Shown here: one piece after another, positions 22,710-31,398 of the stretch
Numbering within the stretch: position 1 is the first letter of the stretch
How the letters are laid out: every line of letters starts with the position of its first letter
Source: Methylomonas sp. LL1
GTDB lineage: Bacteria; Pseudomonadota; Gammaproteobacteria; Methylococcales; Methylomonadaceae
Assembly: GCF_015711015.1 (NCBI RefSeq)
Contig: NZ_CP064653.1
Coordinates: 310,001 to 374,000, forward strand
Length of the DNA stretch: 64,000 nt
Direction: 5' to 3'
Position numbers and translations under genes: made by a program
Notes under the pieces: generated by a model
What the model saw: only the letters and a program-made list of their open reading frames with translations
Database searches by the model: none
What the model was told of the DNA's origin: nothing

Positions 22710-23588
22710 ATGAAACAACAAGATTGCCTAAGACGCTTTTTATTTGAAGAACACGGTGTACGCGGCGAATGGGTGCGGCTCGAGAAAAGCTGGCAACAAG
22801 CCAAGCAACACCAGATACTGGTCAATCCCGCCGTGGAATCCCAATTGGGTCAGGCGTTGGCCGCGGTCGTGTTGTTGTCGGCCACCATCAAGTTTAAAGG
22901 CGCGATGATCATGCAGGTGCAAGGTAGTGGCGAGCTGAAGGCGCTGGTGGCGCAAGCGACCAACGAACGCAGGATTCGCGGACTGGTGCGTAGCGAAGCC
23001 ATCGTTTCCGGCGGCAACCTGCGGCAGATGATAGGCGAGGGCGGTCGCATGGTCTTGACCGTGGAGTCGGAAACCGCCGAGCCCTATCAGGGCATTGTCG
23101 GCGTGATGGAACAGGATTTGGCCGGGGTATTGAAGACCTATTTTTCTCAGTCCGAGCAGTTGGATACCCGTTTATGGCTGTTCGCCAACGAAACCCATGC
23201 AGCCGGATTGTTCATTCAGGAACTGCCGGCGGAGAAACAAGATAAAAACGATTGGCAGCGGCTCGAAATGCTGGCCGATACCGTGACGGCGCAAGAAATG
23301 TTGACGCTCGACTGCGAAGAACTTTTACATCGCCTGTTTCACCAGGAAAAAGTCAGGTTGTACGAAGCGGAAGAGGTGGAATTCAGCTGCAATTGCTCCA
23401 GACAAAAAATCGGCGGCACTTTATCTGCCTTGGGAAAGTCCGAGCTGGAAGGTATCCTGCAAGAGCGCGACCAAATCGAGGTCGATTGCCAGTTCTGCGG
23501 AGCCCAGTACCATTTCGACAAGATTGACGTGGAAAACCTGCTGCTCAATCCCGTGATCAATAATAATGACTCGCCGACTCGGCACTGA
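22710..23588 (+). CDS. hslO: Redox-regulated chaperone Hsp33
   Basis: Hsp33 is a holdase activated by oxidation of its C-terminal zinc centre. The 292 residues include the N-terminal chaperone fold and the zinc cysteines CNC (about 231) and CQFC (about 262), the expected CxC...CxxC arrangement. It lies back to back with msrA, another oxidative-repair gene. The stop is 7 bases before the following putative lipoprotein gene. Confidence 0.96.
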   Translation: MKQQDCLRRFLFEEHGVRGEWVRLEKSWQQAKQHQILVNPAVESQLGQALAAVVLLSATIKFKGAMIMQVQGSGELKALVAQATNERRIRGLVRSEAIVSGGNLRQMIGEGGRMVLTVESETAEPYQGIVGVMEQDLAGVLKTYFSQSEQLDTRLWLFANETHAAGLFIQELPAEKQDKNDWQRLEMLADTVTAQEMLTLDCEELLHRLFHQEKVRLYEAEEVEFSCNCSRQKIGGTLSALGKSELEGILQERDQIEVDCQFCGAQYHFDKIDVENLLLNPVINNNDSPTRH

Positions 23589-23595
23589 GGGTGTC

Positions 23596-24369
23596 ATGAA
23601 CAAATTGCAACGCTATTTACGGCTGTTCCTGATTTTTGGCTTGCTCGCTACCCAGACTGGTTGTCTGGAATGGTTGCACGCCTACCAAACCTATCTGCAA
23701 ATGGAAGAATTCGACCGCTATTTTAGCGTGACGGCCAAGGAGGATTTTACCGTGCATTTCAAGGCGCCTCGCCTGGAAAGCGCGGATTTCGTGTCGCTGG
23801 CCAAATTGCATGCCAGCAGCGAGGAACAAACCGCCGACGGCAAGCGCTGGCGCTATTGGTTTCGCAAGATCGACAAGAACAACCAATTGGTCAATCCGGA
23901 AATCAGTTTTTACTGCGATTTGGCCTTTAACCAGCAAGATAAAGTCACCGAATGGTCGTTTTCCAAGTTGTTTTTACAAATTGCACCGCCCGAATTTTTA
24001 GAGGCGTCCTTCCGTTCCTTGGGCGGCGCCGAAATCAACGAAGACAAAAAGCAATTGCGAGCCAAGGCCGAGTTGATCGATAAAATTGCCGCCGATCTGC
24101 CTAAAAAAGCTGCCGTGATTAAGGAGTTGGGCGAACCGCTGGAAATTGAGGACCAGGAAAAACTGGAGATTTATAAATACCAGTTCCGCTTGGATGCCCG
24201 CGATATCGAAGAAGGTTACGAGGATAGGGCGCTGAGCGAAGTCAAACTTTCCTTCGATAAAACCACGCAGGAGCTGGTCAAAATGGCCGGACGCTTTGCC
24301 GGCTTGAAGATCTCCATCAATTACCGTGATTTTCAGGAGGAAGACGAAAAAAAGCTGGCGGGGTTGTAA
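23596..24369 (+). CDS. Putative lipoprotein of unknown function
   Basis: This 257-residue protein is probably exported. The ATG at 23596 is preferred: it has a GAGGG ribosome site and gives an N-terminal MNKLQRYLRLFLIFGLLATQ followed by TGC, a plausible but non-classical lipobox. The remainder is charged, mixed alpha-beta and without a recognised domain. It directly follows hslO and is probably co-transcribed. I do not recognise the family. Confidence 0.75.
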   Translation: MNKLQRYLRLFLIFGLLATQTGCLEWLHAYQTYLQMEEFDRYFSVTAKEDFTVHFKAPRLESADFVSLAKLHASSEEQTADGKRWRYWFRKIDKNNQLVNPEISFYCDLAFNQQDKVTEWSFSKLFLQIAPPEFLEASFRSLGGAEINEDKKQLRAKAELIDKIAADLPKKAAVIKELGEPLEIEDQEKLEIYKYQFRLDARDIEEGYEDRALSEVKLSFDKTTQELVKMAGRFAGLKISINYRDFQEEDEKKLAGL

Positions 24370-24413
24370 ACCGGCTGCGAGAGTTAAATCTTTGGCTGTC
24401 GGATAAATGAGTT

Positions 24414-24471
24414 GTAGGGTCGAATTCAGTCGACCACTGGATTTTAGTTGAGTCAATTGAATCGACCCTAC
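24414..24471. repeat. Imperfect inverted repeat
   Basis: The arms GTAGGGTCGAATTCAGTCGAC (24414-24434) and its near-complement (24452-24471) are about 85 percent alike by eye and share the outer GTAGGGTCGA. It lies between convergent genes. There is no T-run, so it is a possible small repeat or weak bidirectional terminator. Confidence 0.5.
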
Positions 24472-24508
24472 CTCATCTAGTCAAAAATCAGCCAGGCCAA
24501 TGTGCCAT

Positions 24509-25108
24509 CTATTCCTTTATTCCCCATGCTCCGAAATAGAAGCTTTCTTCCAGTGGTTTACGGTTGCGTTCACTCAGCTCGATTTGTTTGAAGTCCTCGC
24601 TTAACAACTCCGCTTCCGCCTGATAACCGATGGCAATCACCGACATCGGGGTACAGGCCTCGGGTAGTTTGAATAACTCTCGGCAGCGTTCGGCATCGAA
24701 TCCGCCCATCTGGTGGCTGGCCAAGCCCAGCGCGGTGGCTTGCAAGCATATGCTGACGCTGGCGGCTCCGGTATCGAATGCGGACCAACGGTTGGGTTTA
24801 TCGTTGTGACCGAAGTTTTGCATCGCTAGCGACAGGATTAAAACCGGCGCATTTTTGGCCCAGAGCTGATTTTTTTCCGCGAGACAGCCCAATAGTTTTT
24901 CCCAGGCCGCGGCATCGTTACTCTTGTTGCAAACGATAAAACGCCAGGGTTGGTCGTTAAAACAGGATGGCGCCCAGCGCGCCGCTTCCAGTAAAGCAGT
25001 TAAGATTGCTTGGTCGACCGCCTTGTCGGCATCGAATGATCTGGGGCTCCAGCGGTTTCGGATAATGTCGTGGAGCGGGGTGCTGCTGTTTGCCGGTTTA
25101 TTGTGCAT
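24509..25108 (-). CDS. Nitroreductase family FMN oxidoreductase
   Basis: This is an FMN-dependent nitroreductase-fold protein of about 199 residues. The N-terminal RNRWSPRSFDADKAV and central ARWAPSCFNDQPWRF motifs (FMN contacts), with a later ATALGLASHQMGGFD, are typical. ATG at 25108 is preferred over ATG at 25114 because the AGGA ribosome site sits 7 bases from it. Physiological substrate unknown; quinones or nitro compounds are usual. Confidence 0.9.
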   Translation of the reverse strand: MHNKPANSSTPLHDIIRNRWSPRSFDADKAVDQAILTALLEAARWAPSCFNDQPWRFIVCNKSNDAAAWEKLLGCLAEKNQLWAKNAPVLILSLAMQNFGHNDKPNRWSAFDTGAASVSICLQATALGLASHQMGGFDAERCRELFKLPEACTPMSVIAIGYQAEAELLSEDFKQIELSERNRKPLEESFYFGAWGIKE

Positions 25109-25144
25109 GGTCATGTCCTGGTTTGGTTAACGTAGGGATCATTT

Positions 25145-25332
25145 CGATTGGCTTGGCCGGCTGGAATCTTAGCGCGGTAAAAAATCGTTTGCTACAAAAA
25201 TGCCCCAACTGTGGCGATTCCATTAAACGAAGGCATTTCCAGGCCATAGATGCCCGGTGGCGGATGCATCGGTTTCGCTTGCCCAAGAACGGTCCGGATT
25301 TGATGATGACCCAGTTTGGGGTACAGTGTTAA
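25145..25332 (+). pseudogene. Possible zinc-ribbon gene fragment
   Basis: A short open frame reads as ordinary protein with one CPNCGD knuckle in NRLLQKCPNCGDSIKRRHF and ends in QFGVQC just before a stop, as if the second CxxC half were lost. No convincing start or ribosome site was found. It lies between the divergent nitroreductase and the SirB-like gene. It may be a decayed fragment or chance. Confidence 0.25.
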
Positions 25333-25366
25333 AGTAACTTCACTTACATTAACCATCATTATCATC

Positions 25367-25726
25367 ATGAAACACATACATCTGTTATTTGTCGCTCTCG
25401 TCGCTATCGGTTTTGTCGGACGCGTTGCCATGGCGCAATACCGGCCCGAAATGTTAGCCGTCAAATGGGTAAAACTATCGCCGCATATTCTGGCCGGACT
25501 GTTGCTTTTGACCGGGATTGGCCTGGTCTTTCAGGGTGACTGGCTGAGTGGAAGTTATGCCTGGATCGTTGCCAAAATTATTCTGATGGTGGTTTTCATC
25601 GGCTTAGGCTTGTTAACGATGCGCGAACAGGGACAAAACCGCTGGCTTGCTTTTGCCGGTGCGCTGCTGACTTTGTTTTTTATCGTCAAAATCGCCGTTA
25701 CCAAGCAGGTTTTGTTTTTTCTTTGA
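25367..25726 (+). CDS. SirB-like small integral membrane protein
   Basis: This 119-residue protein has four predicted membrane segments (about 3-22, 35-54, 60-80 and 88-112) and resembles the SirB2 family. The segment KWVKLSPHILAGLLLLTGIG matches that family's conserved start of helix two. The ATG at 25367 is chosen because upstream codons are low-complexity Thr/Ile. Function unknown in the family. Confidence 0.7.
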   Translation: MKHIHLLFVALVAIGFVGRVAMAQYRPEMLAVKWVKLSPHILAGLLLLTGIGLVFQGDWLSGSYAWIVAKIILMVVFIGLGLLTMREQGQNRWLAFAGALLTLFFIVKIAVTKQVLFFL

Positions 25727-25803
25727 TCGGATCTCGGATTAGCCTAAGGGAGTTTTGGGGAAATCACCCTTAGTCGGTTTATGTTCGCTAGCGGTGAAAT
25801 ATT

Positions 25804-26547
25804 ATGAATCGGACTATCCTCAATATCGTTATCGATCTGGTGGCGGCGCTGCTGTTCGTGGGCATGATTGCCACCGGTTATTTGCTGCGTTTTCCGTTGC
25901 CGCCGGGTAGTAATAAAACCCATGTCCTGTGGGGGTTGACCCGGCATCAATGGGGTGACGTGCATTTCTGGATCAGTCTGGGACTGCTGGTGACCATGCT
26001 GATCCATTTGGCGCTGCATTGGAATTGGATCGTGACGGTGATCGGCAAGCGCTGTCATCTGTTGAAAACCTCGCAGCCGTCGTTAGTCCGTAGCGCAATT
26101 TGGACCGTGGTTGTTTTTACCGCCATCTGTGTTGGATTTGGCTGGATGGCGCGGCGGGATGTGGAAGAAATGGCGCCAAGCCTCCAGGGGACGGGAGCAA
26201 TGCATCAGCGGAAGCATAGCCGATTACCAGAGCCGGCCACCGCGCCGCCGGTCAAAGCCGATTCCGAGCATCTGGTCTGGAAAGACATCTACCCGATCCT
26301 GGAAAAGCATTGTCTCGGTTGTCACGGTCCGCAAAGGCAGTTGGCGGGTTTTCGTGTCGATGTGTTCCAAGCTTTTTTCGGGCCGGACGCCAAACCGCCC
26401 TTAATTGTAGCGAGGCAGAGCGGGTTTAGCCCCTTGATCGAAATCGTTTCAGGCCAACGCCCGACCATGGGCATGGCCGAAAGCCATAAACTAGCGGAAA
26501 CGGACGTTGCCCGTATTAGGGCGTGGATCGATCAAGGCGCCGAATGA
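25804..26547 (+). CDS. Membrane protein with DUF4405-like and cytochrome c domains
   Basis: In 247 residues the N-terminal half has three hydrophobic segments (about 5-28, 55-73 and 95-115) with histidines in GDVHFWISLG and HLALHWNWIV, resembling the DUF4405 di-heme membrane fold. The C-terminal half (about 150-247) has one heme c site, CLGCH, in a planctomycete-type cytochrome c context (HCLGCHGPQRQLAGFRVD). An electron transfer role across the membrane is inferred. Follows the SirB-like gene. Confidence 0.8.
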   Translation: MNRTILNIVIDLVAALLFVGMIATGYLLRFPLPPGSNKTHVLWGLTRHQWGDVHFWISLGLLVTMLIHLALHWNWIVTVIGKRCHLLKTSQPSLVRSAIWTVVVFTAICVGFGWMARRDVEEMAPSLQGTGAMHQRKHSRLPEPATAPPVKADSEHLVWKDIYPILEKHCLGCHGPQRQLAGFRVDVFQAFFGPDAKPPLIVARQSGFSPLIEIVSGQRPTMGMAESHKLAETDVARIRAWIDQGAE

Positions 26548-26629
26548 CGGGCGCTCTGCGCGCCGTTCGAAACGGTGCCCGTAGAGAAGATTGTCAGGCG
26601 GCGCGCTAGAGCAGGGTTTTAGGAAAACC

Positions 26630-29434
26630 TTAACCGGTATTTCGCATGCCGGCGGCAATCGCGTTGATGGTGCGTAGCAGCGGCTTAGTCCAAATGCTTT
26701 GCCCATTATCGTTTTCGTTATCTTGATTAAGCGACCGCAATAAACTGGCTTGAATGTAATTCAGTGGTCCCAGATAATCATTACGACGGCGCAATGAGGC
26801 CGCCAGTTCCGGATTTTCCGCCAGCAGGCGGTCACTTTCCGCGATCTCCAAAATCCAGTCCACGCAACGGCGATGTTCGCCGGCAATCAATCCGTGTATG
26901 CGTTTGCCCATTTCCGGATCGCTGCACAACGCACTGTATTCCTCGGCAATCGTTATGTCGGATTTACTCAGGGCCATTTGCGCATTACTCAATAGGTTGC
27001 GGAAAAACGGCCAGTCCCGATACAGTTCGCGTAACGCGGCCAGCCGCTCCGGCTTGCCGGCGCACCAGCTTTCCAGGCTGGTGCCTATGCCGTACCAGGC
27101 CGGAAAGGTTTGCCGCGATTGGGCCCAGGCGAACACCCAGGCGATGGCTCGCACCGAATATTTGGACCTATCCTGCTTCTTACGGTGCGACGGACGCGAG
27201 CCGATATTCAACTGGCCGATTTCCGACACCGGCGTGGCTTCGTAGAAATAGTCCAGAAAACCCGGCGTGTGTTCGGTCAGTTGCCGATAGCTGCGCTCGC
27301 CCAGTTGCGCCAGCTCGCTCATCAGCGCCAGATTGTCGGTTTTGTCCGGCCGCACCGGTTGCACCAAACTCAGGCTGGCTTTCATTAGGCCGGTGATGCC
27401 CATGGTCAGCTCGTAAATCGCGGTTTCCATGTTGTTGTAGCGATAAAACAAGACTTCGCCTTGCTCGGTGAATTTGATTTGTCCGCGCACGCTGGCCGGA
27501 GGTTGTGCCAGAATCGCCTCGTGAGTGGGGCCGCCGCCGCGGCCAATGGTGCCGCCACGGCCATGGAACAGGCGGCAAGGCACGCCTTCGCTATCGGAAA
27601 TCGCCATCACTTGCTGCTGAGCACGGTATAACCCCCAGGCCGAGGCCAGGATACCGCCGTCCTTGCAGGAATCGGAATAACCCAGCATCACTTCCTGTCG
27701 CAGGCCCGACGCATCCAGCAAGGCGCGGTAGACAGGTTGCGCCAGCAGGCCGCGCAGTACGCTGTCGATATGGTTGAGGTCGTCGATGGTTTCAAACAGC
27801 GGGCTGACGCCGATATGGCAATACCATTGGCCGCTGATACGCCCGGCCAAGCCGTTTTGAGCCGCCAATAACAACACTTCCATGATGTGGCTGGCCGAAT
27901 GGGTCATCGAAATCACATAACGGCTGAAGCAGTCGTTACCGATTTCGCGCCGCATCTGTGCCATGACCTGGAACACTTCCAATGTTTCCGCGGTGGGGGC
28001 CGATAAGCAACTGGCGTCATAACCCAAGCCGCCAGGTATGGCGATAGCTTCGCTTAAGACTTCAATGCGCTGATTTTCATCCAGGTGCAAATAATCGATA
28101 TTCAGCGCGGCGGATAATATTTCCGCCACGGCCTGGCTATGGCGGCTCGATTCCTGGCGGACATCCAATTGCATCAGATGAAAACCAAAAATGTCCACCA
28201 GGCGGATCAAGTCCTGCAAATCCCGATCGGCGATGGCCAGGTCGCCATGGCTGATCAGGGATTCCCGGATCAGCAACAAATCGGCGTGAAAACTTTGAAT
28301 ATTGTTGTATGCCTGGGCATCGGTTTGCGAGCTGTCGCCGGCAATCCGTTGTTCAATCAACTCCAGGCGGCGATGCATCCGAAATTTCATCAGCGACAAT
28401 TTATGCCGGTAAGGCTCTTGTAGGCAGCCTCGTTCCACGGCAATCGCGCTTTCGCCCAGTAGTTCACGGTCGTGCTCCAGGCTTAGTAAAAAAGTCTCCG
28501 TGGGTTGGCACAAGCCGTGAGAATAGGCCAGTTGTTCGCGCAGAATGTCAATGCGGCGCAGATATTCCTGGGTAATCGTGCGCGCTTGCAGACGCAAGGC
28601 CAGGGCCGTGGTGTGCGGCTTCACATTGGGATTGCCGTCGCGATCGCCGCCTATCCAGGAACCGAAATTCAAAAAGCCCGGTACGCGGACTTGTTCCGCT
28701 GCCTGGTTGCCGTAGACATCAACCAAGGCGCGCTGGAAATTGCGGTACACCTGGGCGGTAGCCTCGAACAGCGACAGTGGAAAATAAAACAGGCCGGAGT
28801 CGATTTCATCGATCACCCCCATGCTGCGCGAGCGCACTTCGTCGGTTTTCCATAGCAATTGAATCTGGCTATGGAGTCTATCCAAGGCTTCCTGGCGGAA
28901 ATAGCCCTTGACGTCGGCATGTTGCAGTTTTTCGTGGCTCAGAAACACGCTGCGTAGGGCGCCGCGTACCGTGCGGCGTTTGGCTTCGGTGGGGTGGGCG
29001 GTCATCACCGGCAGATAGTTCAAATCATCCAGCAGTGATTGCAACTGGCTGGCGGTGACCCCGGAATTTTTAAAAGCTAGCAGGGTGTCATGAAAAGAGC
29101 CGCGCCAGTAATGTTTGTTTTTTTCGATCTGGCGGCGGCGTTGCTGCAATCCGGTGGATTCCTCGGCGATGTTCAGCAAGCTGAAATATAAACTGAAGGC
29201 CCGGATCACTTCATTCAAGGTGTCGGCCGGCAAGTCTTGCAAGGTTTTCAATAATTGCTGGCGCCGGCTCGGATTGCCGTCGCGTTGCAAGGCGGCAAAC
29301 TGATTTTGTAATTGTTCGACAATATCGGCCACGCGCGGACTTGCCTGGCTTTTGAGGACTTTACTCAGCATGACTTTTAGCAAGCGGATGCTGGCGCGCA
29401 AGGATTTATCATCATATTCGGTGATGCTGGGCAT
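26630..29434 (-). CDS. ppc: Phosphoenolpyruvate carboxylase
   Basis: Ppc carboxylates PEP to oxaloacetate and replenishes the TCA and serine-type cycles. The ATG at 29434 with a nearby GGAA site is chosen; a longer frame to 29509 adds 25 residues unlike the family. The 934-residue product carries MTAHPTEAKRRT (catalytic His), VMLGYSDSCKDGG, FHGRGGTIGRGGGPTHEAI and ends in INAIAAGMRNTG, the conserved carboxy tail. It is divergent from an NhaR-like regulator, which may control it. Confidence 0.97.
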   Translation of the reverse strand: MPSITEYDDKSLRASIRLLKVMLSKVLKSQASPRVADIVEQLQNQFAALQRDGNPSRRQQLLKTLQDLPADTLNEVIRAFSLYFSLLNIAEESTGLQQRRRQIEKNKHYWRGSFHDTLLAFKNSGVTASQLQSLLDDLNYLPVMTAHPTEAKRRTVRGALRSVFLSHEKLQHADVKGYFRQEALDRLHSQIQLLWKTDEVRSRSMGVIDEIDSGLFYFPLSLFEATAQVYRNFQRALVDVYGNQAAEQVRVPGFLNFGSWIGGDRDGNPNVKPHTTALALRLQARTITQEYLRRIDILREQLAYSHGLCQPTETFLLSLEHDRELLGESAIAVERGCLQEPYRHKLSLMKFRMHRRLELIEQRIAGDSSQTDAQAYNNIQSFHADLLLIRESLISHGDLAIADRDLQDLIRLVDIFGFHLMQLDVRQESSRHSQAVAEILSAALNIDYLHLDENQRIEVLSEAIAIPGGLGYDASCLSAPTAETLEVFQVMAQMRREIGNDCFSRYVISMTHSASHIMEVLLLAAQNGLAGRISGQWYCHIGVSPLFETIDDLNHIDSVLRGLLAQPVYRALLDASGLRQEVMLGYSDSCKDGGILASAWGLYRAQQQVMAISDSEGVPCRLFHGRGGTIGRGGGPTHEAILAQPPASVRGQIKFTEQGEVLFYRYNNMETAIYELTMGITGLMKASLSLVQPVRPDKTDNLALMSELAQLGERSYRQLTEHTPGFLDYFYEATPVSEIGQLNIGSRPSHRKKQDRSKYSVRAIAWVFAWAQSRQTFPAWYGIGTSLESWCAGKPERLAALRELYRDWPFFRNLLSNAQMALSKSDITIAEEYSALCSDPEMGKRIHGLIAGEHRRCVDWILEIAESDRLLAENPELAASLRRRNDYLGPLNYIQASLLRSLNQDNENDNGQSIWTKPLLRTINAIAAGMRNTG

Positions 29435-29544
29435 GGGGGTTCCAAGTGGTTCAACGGTAGGTGGATAAATTACTTCGATCTTTTGGAATAGTAAATTAGA
29501 ATAATTCAATATCTTTTATTGGTTTTTTCGATGTATTTGTGGTC

Positions 29545-30474
29545 ATGGAACGCGTCAATTATCAGCATTTGTATTATTTCTGGATGGTAGCCAAACATGG
29601 CAGCATCAGCGCGGCTTGCGAGATGCTGCATTTGGCGCAGCCGACTATCAGCGGACAATTGACCGTGTTCGAACAGGCCGTCGGCGCCAAATTATGGCGC
29701 AAGGAGGGGCGCCGACTAGTCCTGACGGAGACCGGGCGGGCCGTGTTTCACTATGCCGACGAAATTTTCGCCTTGGGCAGGGAAATGACTCATATGCTGA
29801 AAGGACGCGGTACCGGGCGGGGCCCGCGCTTGAACATCGGTGTCAGCGATGCGATGCCGAAATTGATTGCTTACCGTTTGATAGCACCGTTGTTGCGGTT
29901 GTCGGAACCCTCGCAAATTAATTGCACGGAAGATAAAACCGAGCGCTTGCTGAATGAAATCAGTTTGCACAGTATCGACATGGTGCTGTCGGATGTACCA
30001 GCCACGCCCGCCAGTGGTGCCAGAGTGTTCAATCATTTCCTGGGCGAATCGGCGGTGGCGGTTTTTGCCGCGCCGGCGCTGGCCGAACGTTATCGGCGCA
30101 ATTACCCGCGCTGTCTGAATGGGGCGCCGTTTCTGCTGCCGACCACCAATACCGCGCTGCGGCGCTCGCTGGATCAATGGTTCGACAGCCAAGAATTGAG
30201 TCCGGTGATACAGGCCGAAGTGGAGGACAGCGCATTGTTAAAAACCTTCGGTGCCGCCGGCGCCGGATTGTTTTTTTCGCCACGGGCGGTTGCGAGTGAA
30301 ATTCAGCGTCAGTACGGCACCGAAATGCTGGGGCTGGCGGATGGGGTGGTGGAGCGCTTTTACGCGATCACCGCCCAGCGCCGGTTAAAGCATCCGTTGG
30401 TGGCGGCAATCCTGCAGCATGCGCAACAGGGGTTGTTTGATTTGCTGGATAGGCCGGGACAGGCAGATTCTTGA
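29545..30474 (+). CDS. LysR-family regulator, NhaR-like
   Basis: This is a LysR regulator of 309 residues. The N-terminal helix-turn-helix (NYQHLYYFWMVAKHGSISAA, then LHLAQPTISGQLTVFE) is very like NhaR. An effector-binding domain follows (about 90-300). ATG at 29545 is used; a GTG two codons upstream is also open. It is divergent from ppc across about 110 bases, the usual LysR layout. No sodium antiporter of the NhaA type is adjacent; a CPA2 antiporter lies 2 kb downstream. Confidence 0.88.
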   Translation: MERVNYQHLYYFWMVAKHGSISAACEMLHLAQPTISGQLTVFEQAVGAKLWRKEGRRLVLTETGRAVFHYADEIFALGREMTHMLKGRGTGRGPRLNIGVSDAMPKLIAYRLIAPLLRLSEPSQINCTEDKTERLLNEISLHSIDMVLSDVPATPASGARVFNHFLGESAVAVFAAPALAERYRRNYPRCLNGAPFLLPTTNTALRRSLDQWFDSQELSPVIQAEVEDSALLKTFGAAGAGLFFSPRAVASEIQRQYGTEMLGLADGVVERFYAITAQRRLKHPLVAAILQHAQQGLFDLLDRPGQADS

Positions 30475-30518
30475 CTGGGCGAAGCAGTTTACTAAGGGGC
30501 TGGGTCTTATTGTTTGCC

Positions 30519-30854
30519 CTAAGCACTTAGCAGCCTGCGACTCAGCAAAGCCTGCATATCTCTTCTATAGTCCGCAATGAGGACAATGTAAATCTTTTGA
30601 CCCATTACCCGATAAATGATCCGGTATGGTTTGAAAAATGCCTGTCGGTAATCCTGAATACCTAATCCCATTAATTCTTTTGGATAGATTCCCCGATCAG
30701 GGAAATGGATCAAACCCTCAACAATTTCCATCAAAGCGTCCAATACATAGTTGGCATTGGCTTCGGAGTCGAACTCGGCAATGTAGTCGTAGATGGTTTC
30801 CAAGTCTTGTTCGGCGCCCTTGGTGAGCAAGACTTCGTATTGTTGGCCCGACAT
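30519..30854 (-). CDS. RelE/ParE-family toxin
   Basis: This 111-residue protein of the RelE/ParE fold has LLTKGAEQDLETIYDYIAEF near the N-terminus, the canonical helix, and YRIIYRVMGQKIYIVLIADY near the C-terminus, the canonical strand pair. Its ATG overlaps the antitoxin stop by one base, so it is the second gene of a toxin-antitoxin operon. The target, either gyrase or ribosome-bound mRNA, is not decided by sequence. Confidence 0.9.
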   Translation of the reverse strand: MSGQQYEVLLTKGAEQDLETIYDYIAEFDSEANANYVLDALMEIVEGLIHFPDRGIYPKELMGLGIQDYRQAFFKPYRIIYRVMGQKIYIVLIADYRRDMQALLSRRLLSA

Positions 30855-31129
30855 TACTTGCCAGATGATTTTGCGCGCAGCCGAGCAAGCACGTCGCCAA
30901 CAGGGGTGACCTTGCCATGTTCAATATCCTGAGTACCAAGTGCCAGGAGTTTCAAGAGCGCCAACGTCTCTTGGGTTTCCTCATAGGATGCAACATCCTG
31001 AATCACTGCTTTGGCCTCGCCATTTTGGGTGATAACCATAGGCTCGCGCCGTTCTGTCAGTTGCAATAACACTTCGGCGGCGTTAGCTTTCAAATAGCTT
31101 ATGGGTTTTACTTGTGTTGAATAACGCAT
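30854..31129 (-). CDS. Phd/YefM-family antitoxin
   Basis: This is a 91-residue antitoxin. The N-terminal DNA-binding part reads KPISYLKANAAEVLLQLTER and EPMVITQNGEAKAVIQDV, characteristic of Phd/YefM. The C-terminal tail would wrap the toxin. It precedes and overlaps the toxin gene and is expected to repress the operon with the toxin as corepressor. Confidence 0.9.
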   Translation of the reverse strand: MRYSTQVKPISYLKANAAEVLLQLTERREPMVITQNGEAKAVIQDVASYEETQETLALLKLLALGTQDIEHGKVTPVGDVLARLRAKSSGK

Positions 31130-31269
31130 ACAAATCTCGGTAAACCAAGGTATGGACTTAATATAGTCTTTTAATGGTCGTCAAACAAGTTCAAGAAGGT
31201 CGCGATTTCCACACCCCCAATTGCAAGCCTGGTCCTGTTCCGCTGGTTTTTTGTGGATGCTTGAATTAC

Positions 31270-31284
31270 CTTACATATGGTAAG
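31270..31284. promoter_or_regulatory. Inverted repeat upstream of the sorting-tail protein gene
   Basis: CTTAC-ATATG-GTAAG is a perfect 5-bp inverted repeat about 115 bases before the ATG at 31399, in an AT-rich segment with TTGAAT just upstream and TAAGCTAAT after it. It may be an operator overlapping the promoter. Regulator unknown. Confidence 0.3.
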
Positions 31285-31398
31285 CTAATGCCGACTTAGC
31301 GTAGTAAGAACGCATACTAACCCTCCGTTATGTACTCTTCATCGATAAGTCGGCAAACCACACGGAAAATCAATCATATAACTCGCCTGGAGACAATG

